From Halorubrum cibi (GTDB lineage Archaea; Halobacteriota; Halobacteria; Halobacteriales; Haloferacaceae), in NCBI RefSeq assembly GCF_900182635.1, contig NZ_FXTD01000002.1:1-64000 (forward strand): a stretch of 64,000 nt of DNA, given 5' to 3'. This document shows positions 15,928-23,524 of this stretch, piece after piece. The notes under the pieces are model-generated. The model saw only the letters and a list, made by a program, of their open reading frames with translations, made no database searches and was not told where the DNA came from. The first letter of the stretch is position 1. Each line of letters begins with the position of its first letter. A program made the position numbers and the translations under genes.

Positions 15928-17001
15928 ATGCAGCACCGAGAACTCGGGACCTCCGGCGTCGAGGTGTCGGAGATCGGCTTCGGCGCGTGGGTCGTCGGGA
16001 CGGACTGGTGGGGCGACCGCTCGGACGACCAGGCGGTGTCGATGGTCCGAGACGCCCTCGATTCGGGCGTCACCTACGTCGACACCGGCGACGTGTACGG
16101 CCACGGCGACAGCGAACGGATCGTCGGGGAGGCGATCGCCGACCGCCGCGAGGAGGTCACGCTGGCGACGAAGGTCGGCTACGACTTCTACGACAACCCG
16201 CAGGCCGGCCACGGCGAACTCCCGAAGGAGCTGAACGAGGAGTACCTCCGCGAGGCGCTCGAGTCCTCTCTCGACCGACTCGACACGGACTACGTCGACC
16301 TGCTCCAACTTCACAACGCCAACGTCGACGAGGTCACGCCCGAGGTGCGGGACCTCCTCCGCGAGTGGAAATCGGAGGGGCGGGTACGGGCGCTCGGCTG
16401 GGCGCTCGGTCCCTCGATCGGCTGGTTGGCCGAGGGCGACGCCGCCGTCGAGTACGACGAGTTCGACGCGGTCCAGACCGTGTTCAACCTCTTCGAACAG
16501 GAGCCCGGCCGACACTTCATCGACACGATCCGCGAGACGGGTTCCGACACCTCCGTCATCGCGCGCGTCCCGCACTCCTCGGGACTGCTCAACGAGCAGG
16601 TGACGCCCGACACCGTGTTGGAGGACGGCGATCACCGCTCACATCGCCCGACGGAGTGGTACGAGACCGGCTGGGAGAAGGTCGAGTCGATCCGCTTTTT
16701 GGAGGACCCCGACCACGCCGAGGGAACCCGAACCCTGAGTCAGGCGTCGATCCGGTGGCTGCTCGCACACGACGAGGTCGCCTCCGTGACGCCGACGTTC
16801 CGCGACGGCGACGACATCGCCGAGTGGAGCGCCGCGAGCGACGTGCCCCCGATCTCCGAGGCCGAGTACGACCGGCTCGAGGAGTTGTACGCGCGCAACT
16901 TCGACATCGACCGCGACGACGGGATGGACGTCCTCCGAACCTCCGTCGACGGCGAGGACATCGCGGCCGCGGGCCTCGACAAACGCGCTGCCTCGTACTG
17001 A
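15928..17001 (+). CDS. Aldo/keto reductase
   Basis: 357 residues from ATG 15928 (MQHRELGTSGVEVSEIGFGA). AKR (beta/alpha)8-barrel motifs are in order: VTYVDTGDVYGHGDSERIVG with catalytic Asp and Tyr, EVTLATKVGYDFYDNP with catalytic Lys, and DYVDLLQLHNANV with His. A C-terminal AKR cofactor-loop region contains LSQASIRWLLAHDEVASVTP. NAD(P)H-dependent reduction of carbonyls is expected; substrate unknown. It is divergent from the acyltransferase gene with about 170 bases between starts and convergent with the UbaA-like gene. Confidence 0.92.
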   Translation: MQHRELGTSGVEVSEIGFGAWVVGTDWWGDRSDDQAVSMVRDALDSGVTYVDTGDVYGHGDSERIVGEAIADRREEVTLATKVGYDFYDNPQAGHGELPKELNEEYLREALESSLDRLDTDYVDLLQLHNANVDEVTPEVRDLLREWKSEGRVRALGWALGPSIGWLAEGDAAVEYDEFDAVQTVFNLFEQEPGRHFIDTIRETGSDTSVIARVPHSSGLLNEQVTPDTVLEDGDHRSHRPTEWYETGWEKVESIRFLEDPDHAEGTRTLSQASIRWLLAHDEVASVTPTFRDGDDIAEWSAASDVPPISEAEYDRLEELYARNFDIDRDDGMDVLRTSVDGEDIAAAGLDKRAASY

Positions 17002-17047
17002 CCGGTCGATTCGGCCGGACCGGCGGCCTCGCCGTCGACGCCGGCGA

Positions 17048-17860
17048 CTAGTCCGCGTCGATGCGACAGCCGCCGGTGTAGTCGACGCCCTCGATCGTCT
17101 CGATCCCGCCCTCGCCACACACCGGGCAGTCCGGGTTCCGCCGATACGGAACCGTCTCGAAGGTCATGTCCATCGCGTCGTAAAACAGCAGCCGGCCCGC
17201 GAGCGGGTCGCCGGCGTCGAGCAGGAGTTTGACCGCCTCCGTCGCCTGGATACACCCGAGCGTGCCGGGGAGCACGCCGAGCACGCCGGTCGTCGCGCAG
17301 TCGGGGACGGTTCCCGGCTCGGGTGCTTCCGGGAACAGACACCGGTAGCAGGGGCCGTCGGGGACGAGCGTCGTCGCCTGCCCCTCGAACTTGTAGATCG
17401 CGCCGTGAGCGACGGGGACGCCCTCGATCCGGGCGGCGTCGTTGACGACGTACCGCGTCCGGAAGTTGTCCGCGCAGTCGACGACGACGTCGTACCCGCC
17501 GATCAGCTCGCGGGCGTTCTCCACGTCGAGGCGGGTCTCGTGGGTCTCCACGTCGACGTCGGGGTTGAGCCGGTCGACGAACCGCTCGGCGGACTCGACC
17601 TTGGGCTCGCCGACGTCGGCGTCGCCGTGGATCACCTGTCGCTGGAGGTTGGAGCGCTCGACCACGTCGTCGTCGACGATCCCGAGGGTTCCGACGCCGG
17701 CGGCCGCGAGGTACTGGATCACGGGCGCGCCGAGCCCGCCCGCGCCGAGGACGAGCGCGCTGCTCTCCAGGAGTCGCTTCTGTCCCTCCGGACCGACCTC
17801 GTCCATGATGATGTGTCTGGAGTACCGGTCGAGCTGCGTGGCGTCCAGCGAGAGACTCAT
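17048..17860 (-). CDS. ubaA: SAMP-activating E1-like enzyme (UbaA/MoeB/ThiF family)
   Basis: 270 residues from ATG 17860. The adenylation domain has RYSRHIIMDEVGPEGQKRLL at 13-32, the nucleotide loop VLGAGGLGAP at 37-46, and DNFRTRY near 131. Two CxxC zinc pairs are at Cys171/Cys174 and Cys245/Cys248. The catalytic cysteine of this family falls at Cys188 in PDCATTGVLG. UbaA adenylates SAMP C-terminal glycines and supplies them for protein conjugation, tRNA thiolation and molybdopterin sulfur transfer. The C terminus lacks a rhodanese domain, as in haloarchaea. A SAMP/MoaD-like fusion is encoded 4.5 kb away. The promoter region holds two copies of a TATA-containing repeat. Confidence 0.93.
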   Translation of the reverse strand: MSLSLDATQLDRYSRHIIMDEVGPEGQKRLLESSALVLGAGGLGAPVIQYLAAAGVGTLGIVDDDVVERSNLQRQVIHGDADVGEPKVESAERFVDRLNPDVDVETHETRLDVENARELIGGYDVVVDCADNFRTRYVVNDAARIEGVPVAHGAIYKFEGQATTLVPDGPCYRCLFPEAPEPGTVPDCATTGVLGVLPGTLGCIQATEAVKLLLDAGDPLAGRLLFYDAMDMTFETVPYRRNPDCPVCGEGGIETIEGVDYTGGCRIDAD

Positions 17861-17884
17861 GGATGGACGTGGGAGGTGATCGGG

Positions 17885-17929
17885 TATAACGGCTTTCCCG
17901 ACGGTTCGGATACAACGGCTTTCCCGACG
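17885..17929 (-). promoter_or_regulatory. Duplicated promoter-like repeat upstream of ubaA
   Basis: Two copies of a 19-base repeat with one mismatch lie at 17885-17903 and 17911-17929, 26 bases apart. Read on the minus strand each copy contains GGGAAAGCCGTTATA (or GTTGTA), resembling a haloarchaeal BRE/TATA unit. The proximal TATA lies 26-28 bases from the ubaA ATG, which fits a leaderless transcript. The region is also the divergent promoter of the Nmad3-like gene. Confidence 0.45.
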
Positions 17930-17976
17930 CGGGGCAGCCAGCACCGTTATGCGACCCCGTCTCGTACGTCGGCGCA

Positions 17977-18762
17977 GTGAATGACGAGTTCGAGCCCCGC
18001 ACCGTCGCCGTCAACGTCGCCGCCAACACCAACGATCCCGGCTTCCGCGGCCCGGTGTACCCCGACGGGTCGTTCGCGTACGTCCCGATCCCTGAATCGG
18101 CCGAGACGCTTCCCCGCGACCGATTCCCGGTCGACGAACCGCTCCCGACGTACGCCGACCTCGACGTCCCGTTCGCGCTCCCCGACCCGCTCCGTGACCG
18201 GCCGGTCCACATGGATCCGGAGTTCCCCGGCGTCCACGGCCGAGAACACGCGACGTACGGCGATCCCCACGGGATCAAGGCCGGTCCGATCGGCGAACTC
18301 GAGCCGGGCGACTGGCTGCTTTTTTACGCGACGCTCTCGCTCCGGCCGGCGGGGTGGGGCGGTCCGGATGCCGAAGGGGGCTCGGTTACCGAGCGCGTCG
18401 ACGACGACCTCGCGCCCGACTGGGGCGCGTACCTGTTCGCCGGGATCCGGGTCGATCGGGTGATCGAGAACCCCGAGCGCGCCGCGGCCGCCGAGGCCGT
18501 CCCGACGAACGCCCACCTGAAACGCGACCCCTTCGACGCCCGGGTCGTCGTTGCCGGCGACACGGAGGAGTCCGGGCTCTTCGAACGCGTCGTTCCGCTG
18601 AGCACGCCGGAGTCGGGATCCGACGCGAACGAACTCGTCACCGACCGCTCGAGCGACTCCGGGAAGGGACCGTGGTGGCGGCGACCGCTGCGGTTCGACG
18701 AGCCCGCGACGGCGACGCTTCTGGAACGGGTCTGCGTGCGCGGTCGATCGACCTACTCGTAG
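17977..18762 (+). CDS. Nmad3-like (nucleotide-modification-associated) protein
   Basis: 261 residues from GTG 17977. The N-terminal half follows the Nmad3-type order: NDPGFRGPVYPDGSFAYVPI then PE, PTYADLD, a PVHMDPEFPGVHGREHATYG segment, and LEPGDWLLFYATLSL. The Nmad families were described as companions of modified-nucleotide systems in phages and mobile elements. Here no DNA modification or restriction gene is adjacent, so the protein is an orphan. The C-terminal half (LFAGIRVDRVIENPERA and ERVVPLSTPESG) looks like the rest of the same ASCH/PUA-like barrel. It overlaps the end of hisS by 10 bases on the opposite strand. The family call is from remembered motif resemblance and needs a profile search. 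Confidence 0.65.
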   Translation: MNDEFEPRTVAVNVAANTNDPGFRGPVYPDGSFAYVPIPESAETLPRDRFPVDEPLPTYADLDVPFALPDPLRDRPVHMDPEFPGVHGREHATYGDPHGIKAGPIGELEPGDWLLFYATLSLRPAGWGGPDAEGGSVTERVDDDLAPDWGAYLFAGIRVDRVIENPERAAAAEAVPTNAHLKRDPFDARVVVAGDTEESGLFERVVPLSTPESGSDANELVTDRSSDSGKGPWWRRPLRFDEPATATLLERVCVRGRSTYS

Positions 18763-20075
18763 TCGTCGTACGTCGGTCGACCCGACTCCGGCGGGAACTC
18801 CTCGACCGGCGCGGTCGTCTCGTCGCCGCTTTCCATGTCCTTCACCGTCACCTCGCCGTTCGCGAGGTCGCGCTCGCCGACCACGACCACCGTCTCGGCG
18901 TTGATCGAGTCGGCGTAGCCGAGCTGTGCGCCGAACGAGCGGTCCGAGACGTCGCTTTCGACGACCACGTCGTCGCCCAGCGCGCGGAGGTCTCGGGCGA
19001 TCTCGGCCGCCTTCGAGCGGGTGTCGCCGACCGAGAGGACGTAGTAATCCGTCGAGAGCTCCTCGTCGGGCCAGACGCCGGCGCGCTGACACAGCAGTTT
19101 GAGCGTGGCGTGCCCGGGCGCGACGCCCACCGCGGGCGTGGGCTGGCCGCCGAAGCTCTCGATCAGGTCGTCGTAGCGGCCGCCGCCGAAGACCGACCGG
19201 GAGACTTCGCCGGTGGAGTCGAAACACTCGAAGACGACGCCGGTGTAGTAGTCGAGCCCGCGGGCGGTCGTGAGCGATATCTCACAGAACTCGCCCGCGC
19301 CGAAGTCGTCGGCGGCGGCGAGCACGCTCCGGAGGTTCGAGACGGCGTCCTCGACGTCCTCGCCGCCCGCCTCGGCGACCGCGTCGAGGTCCGCGGGGTC
19401 GTCCACGTTCGAGATGAGGTCGTCGAACTCGCGGGCGGTCGAGCGGTCGAGTCCGGCGTCCGACAGCAGGCCGAAGTACTCGCCGTCGTCCACCTTCGCG
19501 CGCTTATCGACCGCGCGGATCGCGGCCTCGGTGTCGACCGCGTCGGGATCCTCGGCGAGCGCGCGAACGAGTCCGCCGAGCACGTCCCGGTGGGAGACGC
19601 GGAACTCGAAGTCGTCTCCGGTGAGTCCCAGGTCGGTCAGGGCGTCGGCCGCGACCGCGAGGACCTCGGCGTCGGCCTCCGGCGCGGACGATCCGAATAT
19701 GTCGATGTTCGTCTGATAGAACTCGCGGAACCGCCCCTGTTGGACCTGCTCGTAGCGCCAGAACGGCCGGGTCGACGTCCACTTGATCGGCTTCGAGAGC
19801 TCCTGGCCCTTGGCGACGACCATCCGGGCGACGGTCGGCGTGAGCTCGGGAGTGAGAGACACCTCGCGGCCGCCCCTGTCCTCGAAGGCGTACAGTTCCT
19901 CGACGATCCCCTCCCCCGACTTGTCGACGTACATCTCGGTCCGTTCCAAGGCGGGCGTCGCGACCTCGCGGAAGCCGTACCGCGCGGCCGCGCCCTCGAT
20001 CGCGTCCGTCACCTCCCGGCGGGCCGACTGCTCCCCGGGGTAGAAGTCGCGAAAGCCTTTGAGTCCCTCGTACAT
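18753..20075 (-). CDS. hisS: Histidyl-tRNA synthetase
   Basis: 440 residues. Class II catalytic core: motif 1 around ATPALERTEMY, LTPELTPTVARMV, motif 2 RPFWRYEQVQQGRFREFYQ, the histidine-specific region ARGLDYYTGVVFECF and GGRYDDLIESFGGQPTPAVG (motif 3). The anticodon-binding domain at about 330-420 includes YVLSVGDTRSKAAEIARDLR and ESDVSDRSFGAQLGYADSIN. It charges tRNA-His in the cytosol. Length is normal. Its start lies about 75 bases from the stop of the ferritin-like gene upstream on the same strand. Confidence 0.97.
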   Translation of the reverse strand: MYEGLKGFRDFYPGEQSARREVTDAIEGAAARYGFREVATPALERTEMYVDKSGEGIVEELYAFEDRGGREVSLTPELTPTVARMVVAKGQELSKPIKWTSTRPFWRYEQVQQGRFREFYQTNIDIFGSSAPEADAEVLAVAADALTDLGLTGDDFEFRVSHRDVLGGLVRALAEDPDAVDTEAAIRAVDKRAKVDDGEYFGLLSDAGLDRSTAREFDDLISNVDDPADLDAVAEAGGEDVEDAVSNLRSVLAAADDFGAGEFCEISLTTARGLDYYTGVVFECFDSTGEVSRSVFGGGRYDDLIESFGGQPTPAVGVAPGHATLKLLCQRAGVWPDEELSTDYYVLSVGDTRSKAAEIARDLRALGDDVVVESDVSDRSFGAQLGYADSINAETVVVVGERDLANGEVTVKDMESGDETTAPVEEFPPESGRPTYDDYE

Positions 20076-20150
20076 GGACGCGGCTTCGACGAGCGCCCGC
20101 TTGAAACCATCCTTTCGGGAGCGGGCGGGACGGACCGCGGCGAGCCTCGG

Positions 20151-20606
20151 CTACTCCGACCGGTACTCCTTCTCGAAGCCGCGGAACTCGGTGCGGTGGG
20201 CCTCCTCGTCCGAGAGGATCGTCACGGCGAGGTCCTCGGTCACGGGGTCGTTCGCCTCCTCGGCGGCGTCGATCAGGTCCCGGTAGGTCGCGATCGCGTC
20301 CTCCTCGGCGTCCAGCACGCCCTCGATGACGGCGAGCACGTCGGTCGAGTCCTCTGGCGGCTGGAGCGAGTCCTGGCGGGCAGTGAACTCCGCGGACCCC
20401 GGCGGTCGCGCGTCGAGCTGTTTGAGCCGCTGGCCGAGCTGTTCCGCGTGGCCGAGCTCCTCTTGGATGTCCGTCTGGAGGCTCTCCTTGATCTCCTCGG
20501 CTCGGACGCCGTCGAGAACGATCGCGTTCGTCTGGTAGTTCATCACGGTCTCGATCTCGTCGGCGTACGCCTTCCGGAGCAGGTCGACGACGCGGTCTGA
20601 TGCCAT
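20151..20606 (-). CDS. Ferritin-like diiron-fold protein
   Basis: 151 residues from ATG 20606 (MASDRVVDLLRKAYADEIET). A four-helix bundle with ferritin-like spacing of ligands: YADEIETVMNYQ, then EELGHAEQLGQRLKQL (ExxH), EEDAIATYRDLIDAAEE and LSDEEAHRTEFRGFEKEY (ExxH). This matches the ferritin-like/bacterioferritin-associated families of haloarchaea that store iron or protect against peroxide. Upstream in-frame codons are Arg-rich and not part of the gene. Confidence 0.85.
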   Translation of the reverse strand: MASDRVVDLLRKAYADEIETVMNYQTNAIVLDGVRAEEIKESLQTDIQEELGHAEQLGQRLKQLDARPPGSAEFTARQDSLQPPEDSTDVLAVIEGVLDAEEDAIATYRDLIDAAEEANDPVTEDLAVTILSDEEAHRTEFRGFEKEYRSE

Positions 20607-20690
20607 GCCAACACGTAGTCGCCGTGGACCGAAAGCCGTTCCGGCTCCTCTCATCCGACAGGAACGCACGGCTCGACCGCTACCCGTAGC

Positions 20691-21284
20691 TCAGTCGTTC
20701 CGCCCGTGGACGTACGTCTGGTCGTGGTCCGGGAACACGTCCGCGACCGTCTCCTCGCCGTGTTCCTCGGCGATGAGCGCGCGCAGCTCGTCCTCGTAGT
20801 CGGCCTTCGGGACCTGCTCGCTCGGGCCCTGTTCGACCTCGAAGGTCGCCTCCACGAGCCGGTCGACCGCGTGCCGGCCGAACCCCGAGAGCGGCGAGAT
20901 GTAGTCGACGTCGTGACGGTCCTCCAGGCTCTGTGCCTGCGCGCGCGAGACCGTCGGAACCCGGTCGTCCCGGCGGCTGCCGTCGGCGATCGCGTCGACG
21001 TCGCGTTCGGCGATCGTCTCCAGCGCGTGTTCGTGGACCCGTTGGATCCCGTTTCGAGGGTAGCCGTCGGCGATCATGCGCTCCGCGGCCTCCTCGGCGA
21101 TCGCGCGGTCGAGTTCGATCCGCTCGAACGGGAAGCCGATCTCCGCGGCCGCGCGCTCGGCGTGCTCCCAGTCGTCGGTGAGCCCGAAGCTGCCCGTCAC
21201 GCACCGAACGTCGTAAAACCGGTCGAGCAGGGCCGCGGCGAGCGAGGAGTCCTTTCCCCCGCTGTACAAGAGCGCGAGCTCCAT
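20691..21284 (-). CDS. PP-loop ATP pyrophosphatase family protein
   Basis: 197 residues. It begins MELALLYSGGKDSSLAAALL, a canonical PP-loop SGGKDS at 9-14. Further conserved elements are GSFGLTDDWEHAERAAAEIG and DAIADGSRRDDRVPTVSRA, the latter resembling the second adenylation motif of N-type ATP pyrophosphatases, and DYISPLSGFGRHAVDRLVE. Relatives thiolate tRNA or form amide bonds (diphthine ammonia ligase), but this short single-domain form is typical of an uncharacterised archaeal branch. The ATG directly follows the stop of the PDCD5 gene with no gap, so the two are an operon; a translation-linked role is likely. Confidence 0.85.
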   Translation of the reverse strand: MELALLYSGGKDSSLAAALLDRFYDVRCVTGSFGLTDDWEHAERAAAEIGFPFERIELDRAIAEEAAERMIADGYPRNGIQRVHEHALETIAERDVDAIADGSRRDDRVPTVSRAQAQSLEDRHDVDYISPLSGFGRHAVDRLVEATFEVEQGPSEQVPKADYEDELRALIAEEHGEETVADVFPDHDQTYVHGRND

Positions 21285-21638
21285 CTACCGCCGCCGGATG
21301 TCGAAACTCTTCTGCTCGGGCTGGAGCTCCTTGAGCAGGTCGCGCATCTGGTCCTCGTCGATGCGCCCCTGGACGCGACCGCTCTGTGCGAGCGCCGCGA
21401 CCTGTTGTTTGACCTTCTTCGCGAACTCCGGTTTCGACATCTCGACCGCGTTGAGACGCTGGCGCGCGCCGTCGGTCAGGTACTGTTTGAGAACGGCCTC
21501 CTGTTGGGCCTCCGCGCGCTGTTGGGCCTCCTGTTGGGCCTCGGCGTCGCCGCCGCCCTCGCCCGCTCGGTCCTGAAGCTCCTGCATCTTCTTCTCCCGC
21601 AGTTCCTCGAGCCGTTCGTCGTCGGAGTTACCGCTCAT
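21285..21638 (-). CDS. PDCD5-family DNA/ribosome-associated protein
   Basis: 117 residues from ATG 21638 ([20 protein letters not shown]). The family order is clear: N-terminal charged helix, a Gln/Glu/Ala linker here expanded ([17 protein letters not shown]), then [19 protein letters not shown] and [20 protein letters not shown] ending in [17 protein letters not shown]. Archaeal homologues (MTH1615 type) form a three-helix bundle and are often encoded next to ribosomal protein genes. The longer frame upstream is Arg-rich and overlaps the divergent nmd3 start, so it is excluded. Confidence 0.93.
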   Translation of the reverse strand: MSGNSDDERLEELREKKMQELQDRAGEGGGDAEAQQEAQQRAEAQQEAVLKQYLTDGARQRLNAVEMSKPEFAKKVKQQVAALAQSGRVQGRIDEDQMRDLLKELQPEQKSFDIRRR

Positions 21639-21768
21639 ACCCGTCCGTTCTCGGTCCGGGCGAAAAACGATTTCGGAGGATCGACCGCGTCCCGACGCCC
21701 CGGAGAACCGACGGCGTTTCGACCGACGCTTCGGGCCGCTTAAACGGCTCACCGCCGTATTCGCGTTC

Positions 21769-22875
21769 ATGAGCGAGTCGCGGGAGTTCTGTCCCCGGTG
21801 TGGCGACGCGGTTCCGGAGCGTCGCGACCCCTTACCCGGCGATCCGGCGGGGCGGGACGCGCTGTTGTGTGACGACTGTTACTTCGAGGACTTCGAGCTC
21901 GTGGACGCGCCGGACCGGATAGAGGTGCTCGTCTGCTCGGGCTGCGGGGCGGTCCGCCGCGGGGAGTCCTGGCGGGACGTGGGCGCGCGCGACTACACCG
22001 ACGTCGCGGTCGACGAGGTGGCGGAGGCGCTCGGCGTCCACGTCGCCGCCGAGGACGTCGAGTGGGGCGTCGAGCCCGAACAGGTCGACGAGAACACGGT
22101 CCGGATGCACTGCCGCTTTTCCGGGGTCGTCCGCGGGACGCTCCGCTCGGCGGAGGCGGTCGTTCCGGTGAAGGTGTCTCGGGGGACCTGCGACCGGTGC
22201 GGCCGGATCGCCGGCGGCTACTACGCCGGGGTCGTTCAGGTGCGCGCGGACGATCGCCAGCTGACCGCCGAGGAGCGCGCGGAGGCGCTCGAGATCGCGG
22301 AGTCGTACGTCGCCGAACAGGAGTCGAAGGGCGACCGGGAGGCGTTCATCACGGAGGTGAAAGAGACCGACGACGGTCCCGACGTCAAGGTCTCCTCGAA
22401 CCGACTCGCACAGAACGTCGCGACGCGGATCACGGAGGAGATGGGCGGGAGCTTCGAGTCGTACCCGACGCTCGTCACCGAGGATGGCGACGGCAACGAG
22501 GTGTACCGGGTGACGTTCGCGGTCCGGCTCCCCCGGTACGCGCCCGGCGAGGTCGTCGACCCGGAGGACGGCGACGGACCGGTGCTCGTCACCGGCGTCT
22601 CCGGCCGGATCCGAGGGGTCCGCCTCGCGACCGGCGAGGAGTACGAGTCGGCGTTCGACGAGGGCGAAACGCCGGAGGCGACGCGGCTCGGTAGTCGGGA
22701 GGACGCGACCGAGACCACCGTCGTGACCGTCGAGGACGACCGCGCGATCCAGGTGCTCGACCCGGAGACGTACGAGGCGCGGACGGTGCCGAACCCCGCG
22801 TTCGTCGACGACGACGCGGACGCCGTGTTGGCGTTCAAACACGGCGAGGAGGTCCACCTGGTCCCCAACGAGTAG
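21769..22875 (+). CDS. NMD3-like ribosome biogenesis protein
   Basis: 368 residues. Zinc-binding pairs at the N terminus ([24 protein letters not shown]), then [16 protein letters not shown] and a fourth CxxC in [20 protein letters not shown] match archaeal NMD3. The eIF5A-like and middle domains contain [20 protein letters not shown] and [18 protein letters not shown]. The eukaryotic homologue is the 60S export adaptor; the archaeal protein is thought to act in late large-subunit maturation. It is divergent from the PDCD5 gene with about 130 bases between starts. Confidence 0.93.
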   Translation: MSESREFCPRCGDAVPERRDPLPGDPAGRDALLCDDCYFEDFELVDAPDRIEVLVCSGCGAVRRGESWRDVGARDYTDVAVDEVAEALGVHVAAEDVEWGVEPEQVDENTVRMHCRFSGVVRGTLRSAEAVVPVKVSRGTCDRCGRIAGGYYAGVVQVRADDRQLTAEERAEALEIAESYVAEQESKGDREAFITEVKETDDGPDVKVSSNRLAQNVATRITEEMGGSFESYPTLVTEDGDGNEVYRVTFAVRLPRYAPGEVVDPEDGDGPVLVTGVSGRIRGVRLATGEEYESAFDEGETPEATRLGSREDATETTVVTVEDDRAIQVLDPETYEARTVPNPAFVDDDADAVLAFKHGEEVHLVPNE

Positions 22876-23019
22876 CGTCGCGATCGTCACTCGGGAGGCT
22901 TTCGGAGGGAGACGGAACCGGAGAGCGGACCGCTCGCGAGTGCGGGATCCGCGAAAAGTGAGGACGAACGCGAGTCTGCGTGAGGGTCCTGGTCGGTCGA
23001 TTCCGGATCGATCGCCCGA

Positions 23020-23211
23020 TCAGTCCGCGCGGGCGGTGTGGTCGCTCCCGGCCGCTGCCGAGCGCTCGGCTTCGGTTACCTCGATGCCGCGCCGCTCCAG
23101 CTGCCGGATGAACTCCGACTCGCTGACGCCCGCCTGCGTCGCCGCCTGTTCGAGCGTCAGCGTTCGCGCACCGTACAGGGTCAGCGCACTCGACAGCGCG
23201 TTCGTTGCCAT
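23020..23211 (-). CDS. Small HTH-like protein
   Basis: 63 residues from ATG 23211 (MATNALSSALTLYGARTLTL); a GTG two codons earlier is also possible. LTLEQAATQAGVSESEFIRQ followed by LERRGIEV reads as a helix-turn-helix with a following strand, like small haloarchaeal repressor-type or UPF0175-like proteins. The C-terminal tail is disordered. A perfect inverted repeat lies 60 bases upstream of the start and could be its operator. Family is not certain. Confidence 0.75.
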   Translation of the reverse strand: MATNALSSALTLYGARTLTLEQAATQAGVSESEFIRQLERRGIEVTEAERSAAAGSDHTARAD

Positions 23212-23269
23212 ACCCACCTATCCTGTGTGAACGTTTATGAAGCTTACTAATTCATTCAGGACCATGATA

Positions 23270-23290
23270 CACCTTATACGATATAAGGTG
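23270..23290. promoter_or_regulatory. Perfect 8-5-8 inverted repeat, probable operator
   Basis: CACCTTAT at 23270-23277 is the exact reverse complement of ATAAGGTG at 23283-23290, with the five-base spacer ACGAT. Each arm carries part of a TATA-like element (TTATA/TATAA). It lies in the AT-rich divergent region between the small HTH gene (minus) and a 27-residue membrane peptide (plus), the usual place for a dimeric regulator's site. Confidence 0.55.
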
Positions 23291-23390
23291 ACACAGCCAC
23301 CAGTGGAAATATATAATGATCGATCGTCTTCAGAGCTCGTTGACGACGACGGCCCGGAGGAATTATGAGCCTCTACGGCCGAGGCGGGAC

Positions 23391-23474
23391 ATGGACAGAC
23401 AGCAGGCCATCGCGCTGTTCTTCGCGTTCCTCATGGTGAGCTCGATGGTCGCCTGGGGCATCAGCTTCCTCTAA
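23391..23474 (+). CDS. 27-residue single-span membrane microprotein
   Basis: ATG 23391 to TAA 23474 encodes MDRQQAIALFFAFLMVSSMV followed by AWGISFL: a short polar N terminus and a 20-residue hydrophobic helix, the typical form of a haloarchaeal small membrane protein. A purine-rich stretch GAGGCGGG precedes the ATG by a few bases, and AT-rich DNA lies upstream. It is transcribed divergently from the small HTH gene and converges with the XPD-like helicase 50 bases downstream. Function unknown. Confidence 0.5.
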   Translation: MDRQQAIALFFAFLMVSSMVAWGISFL

Positions 23475-23524
23475 AGCTCGGCTCGACCGCCACGCGGAGG
23501 ACGGACCCGGCTCCCGAACGACCG

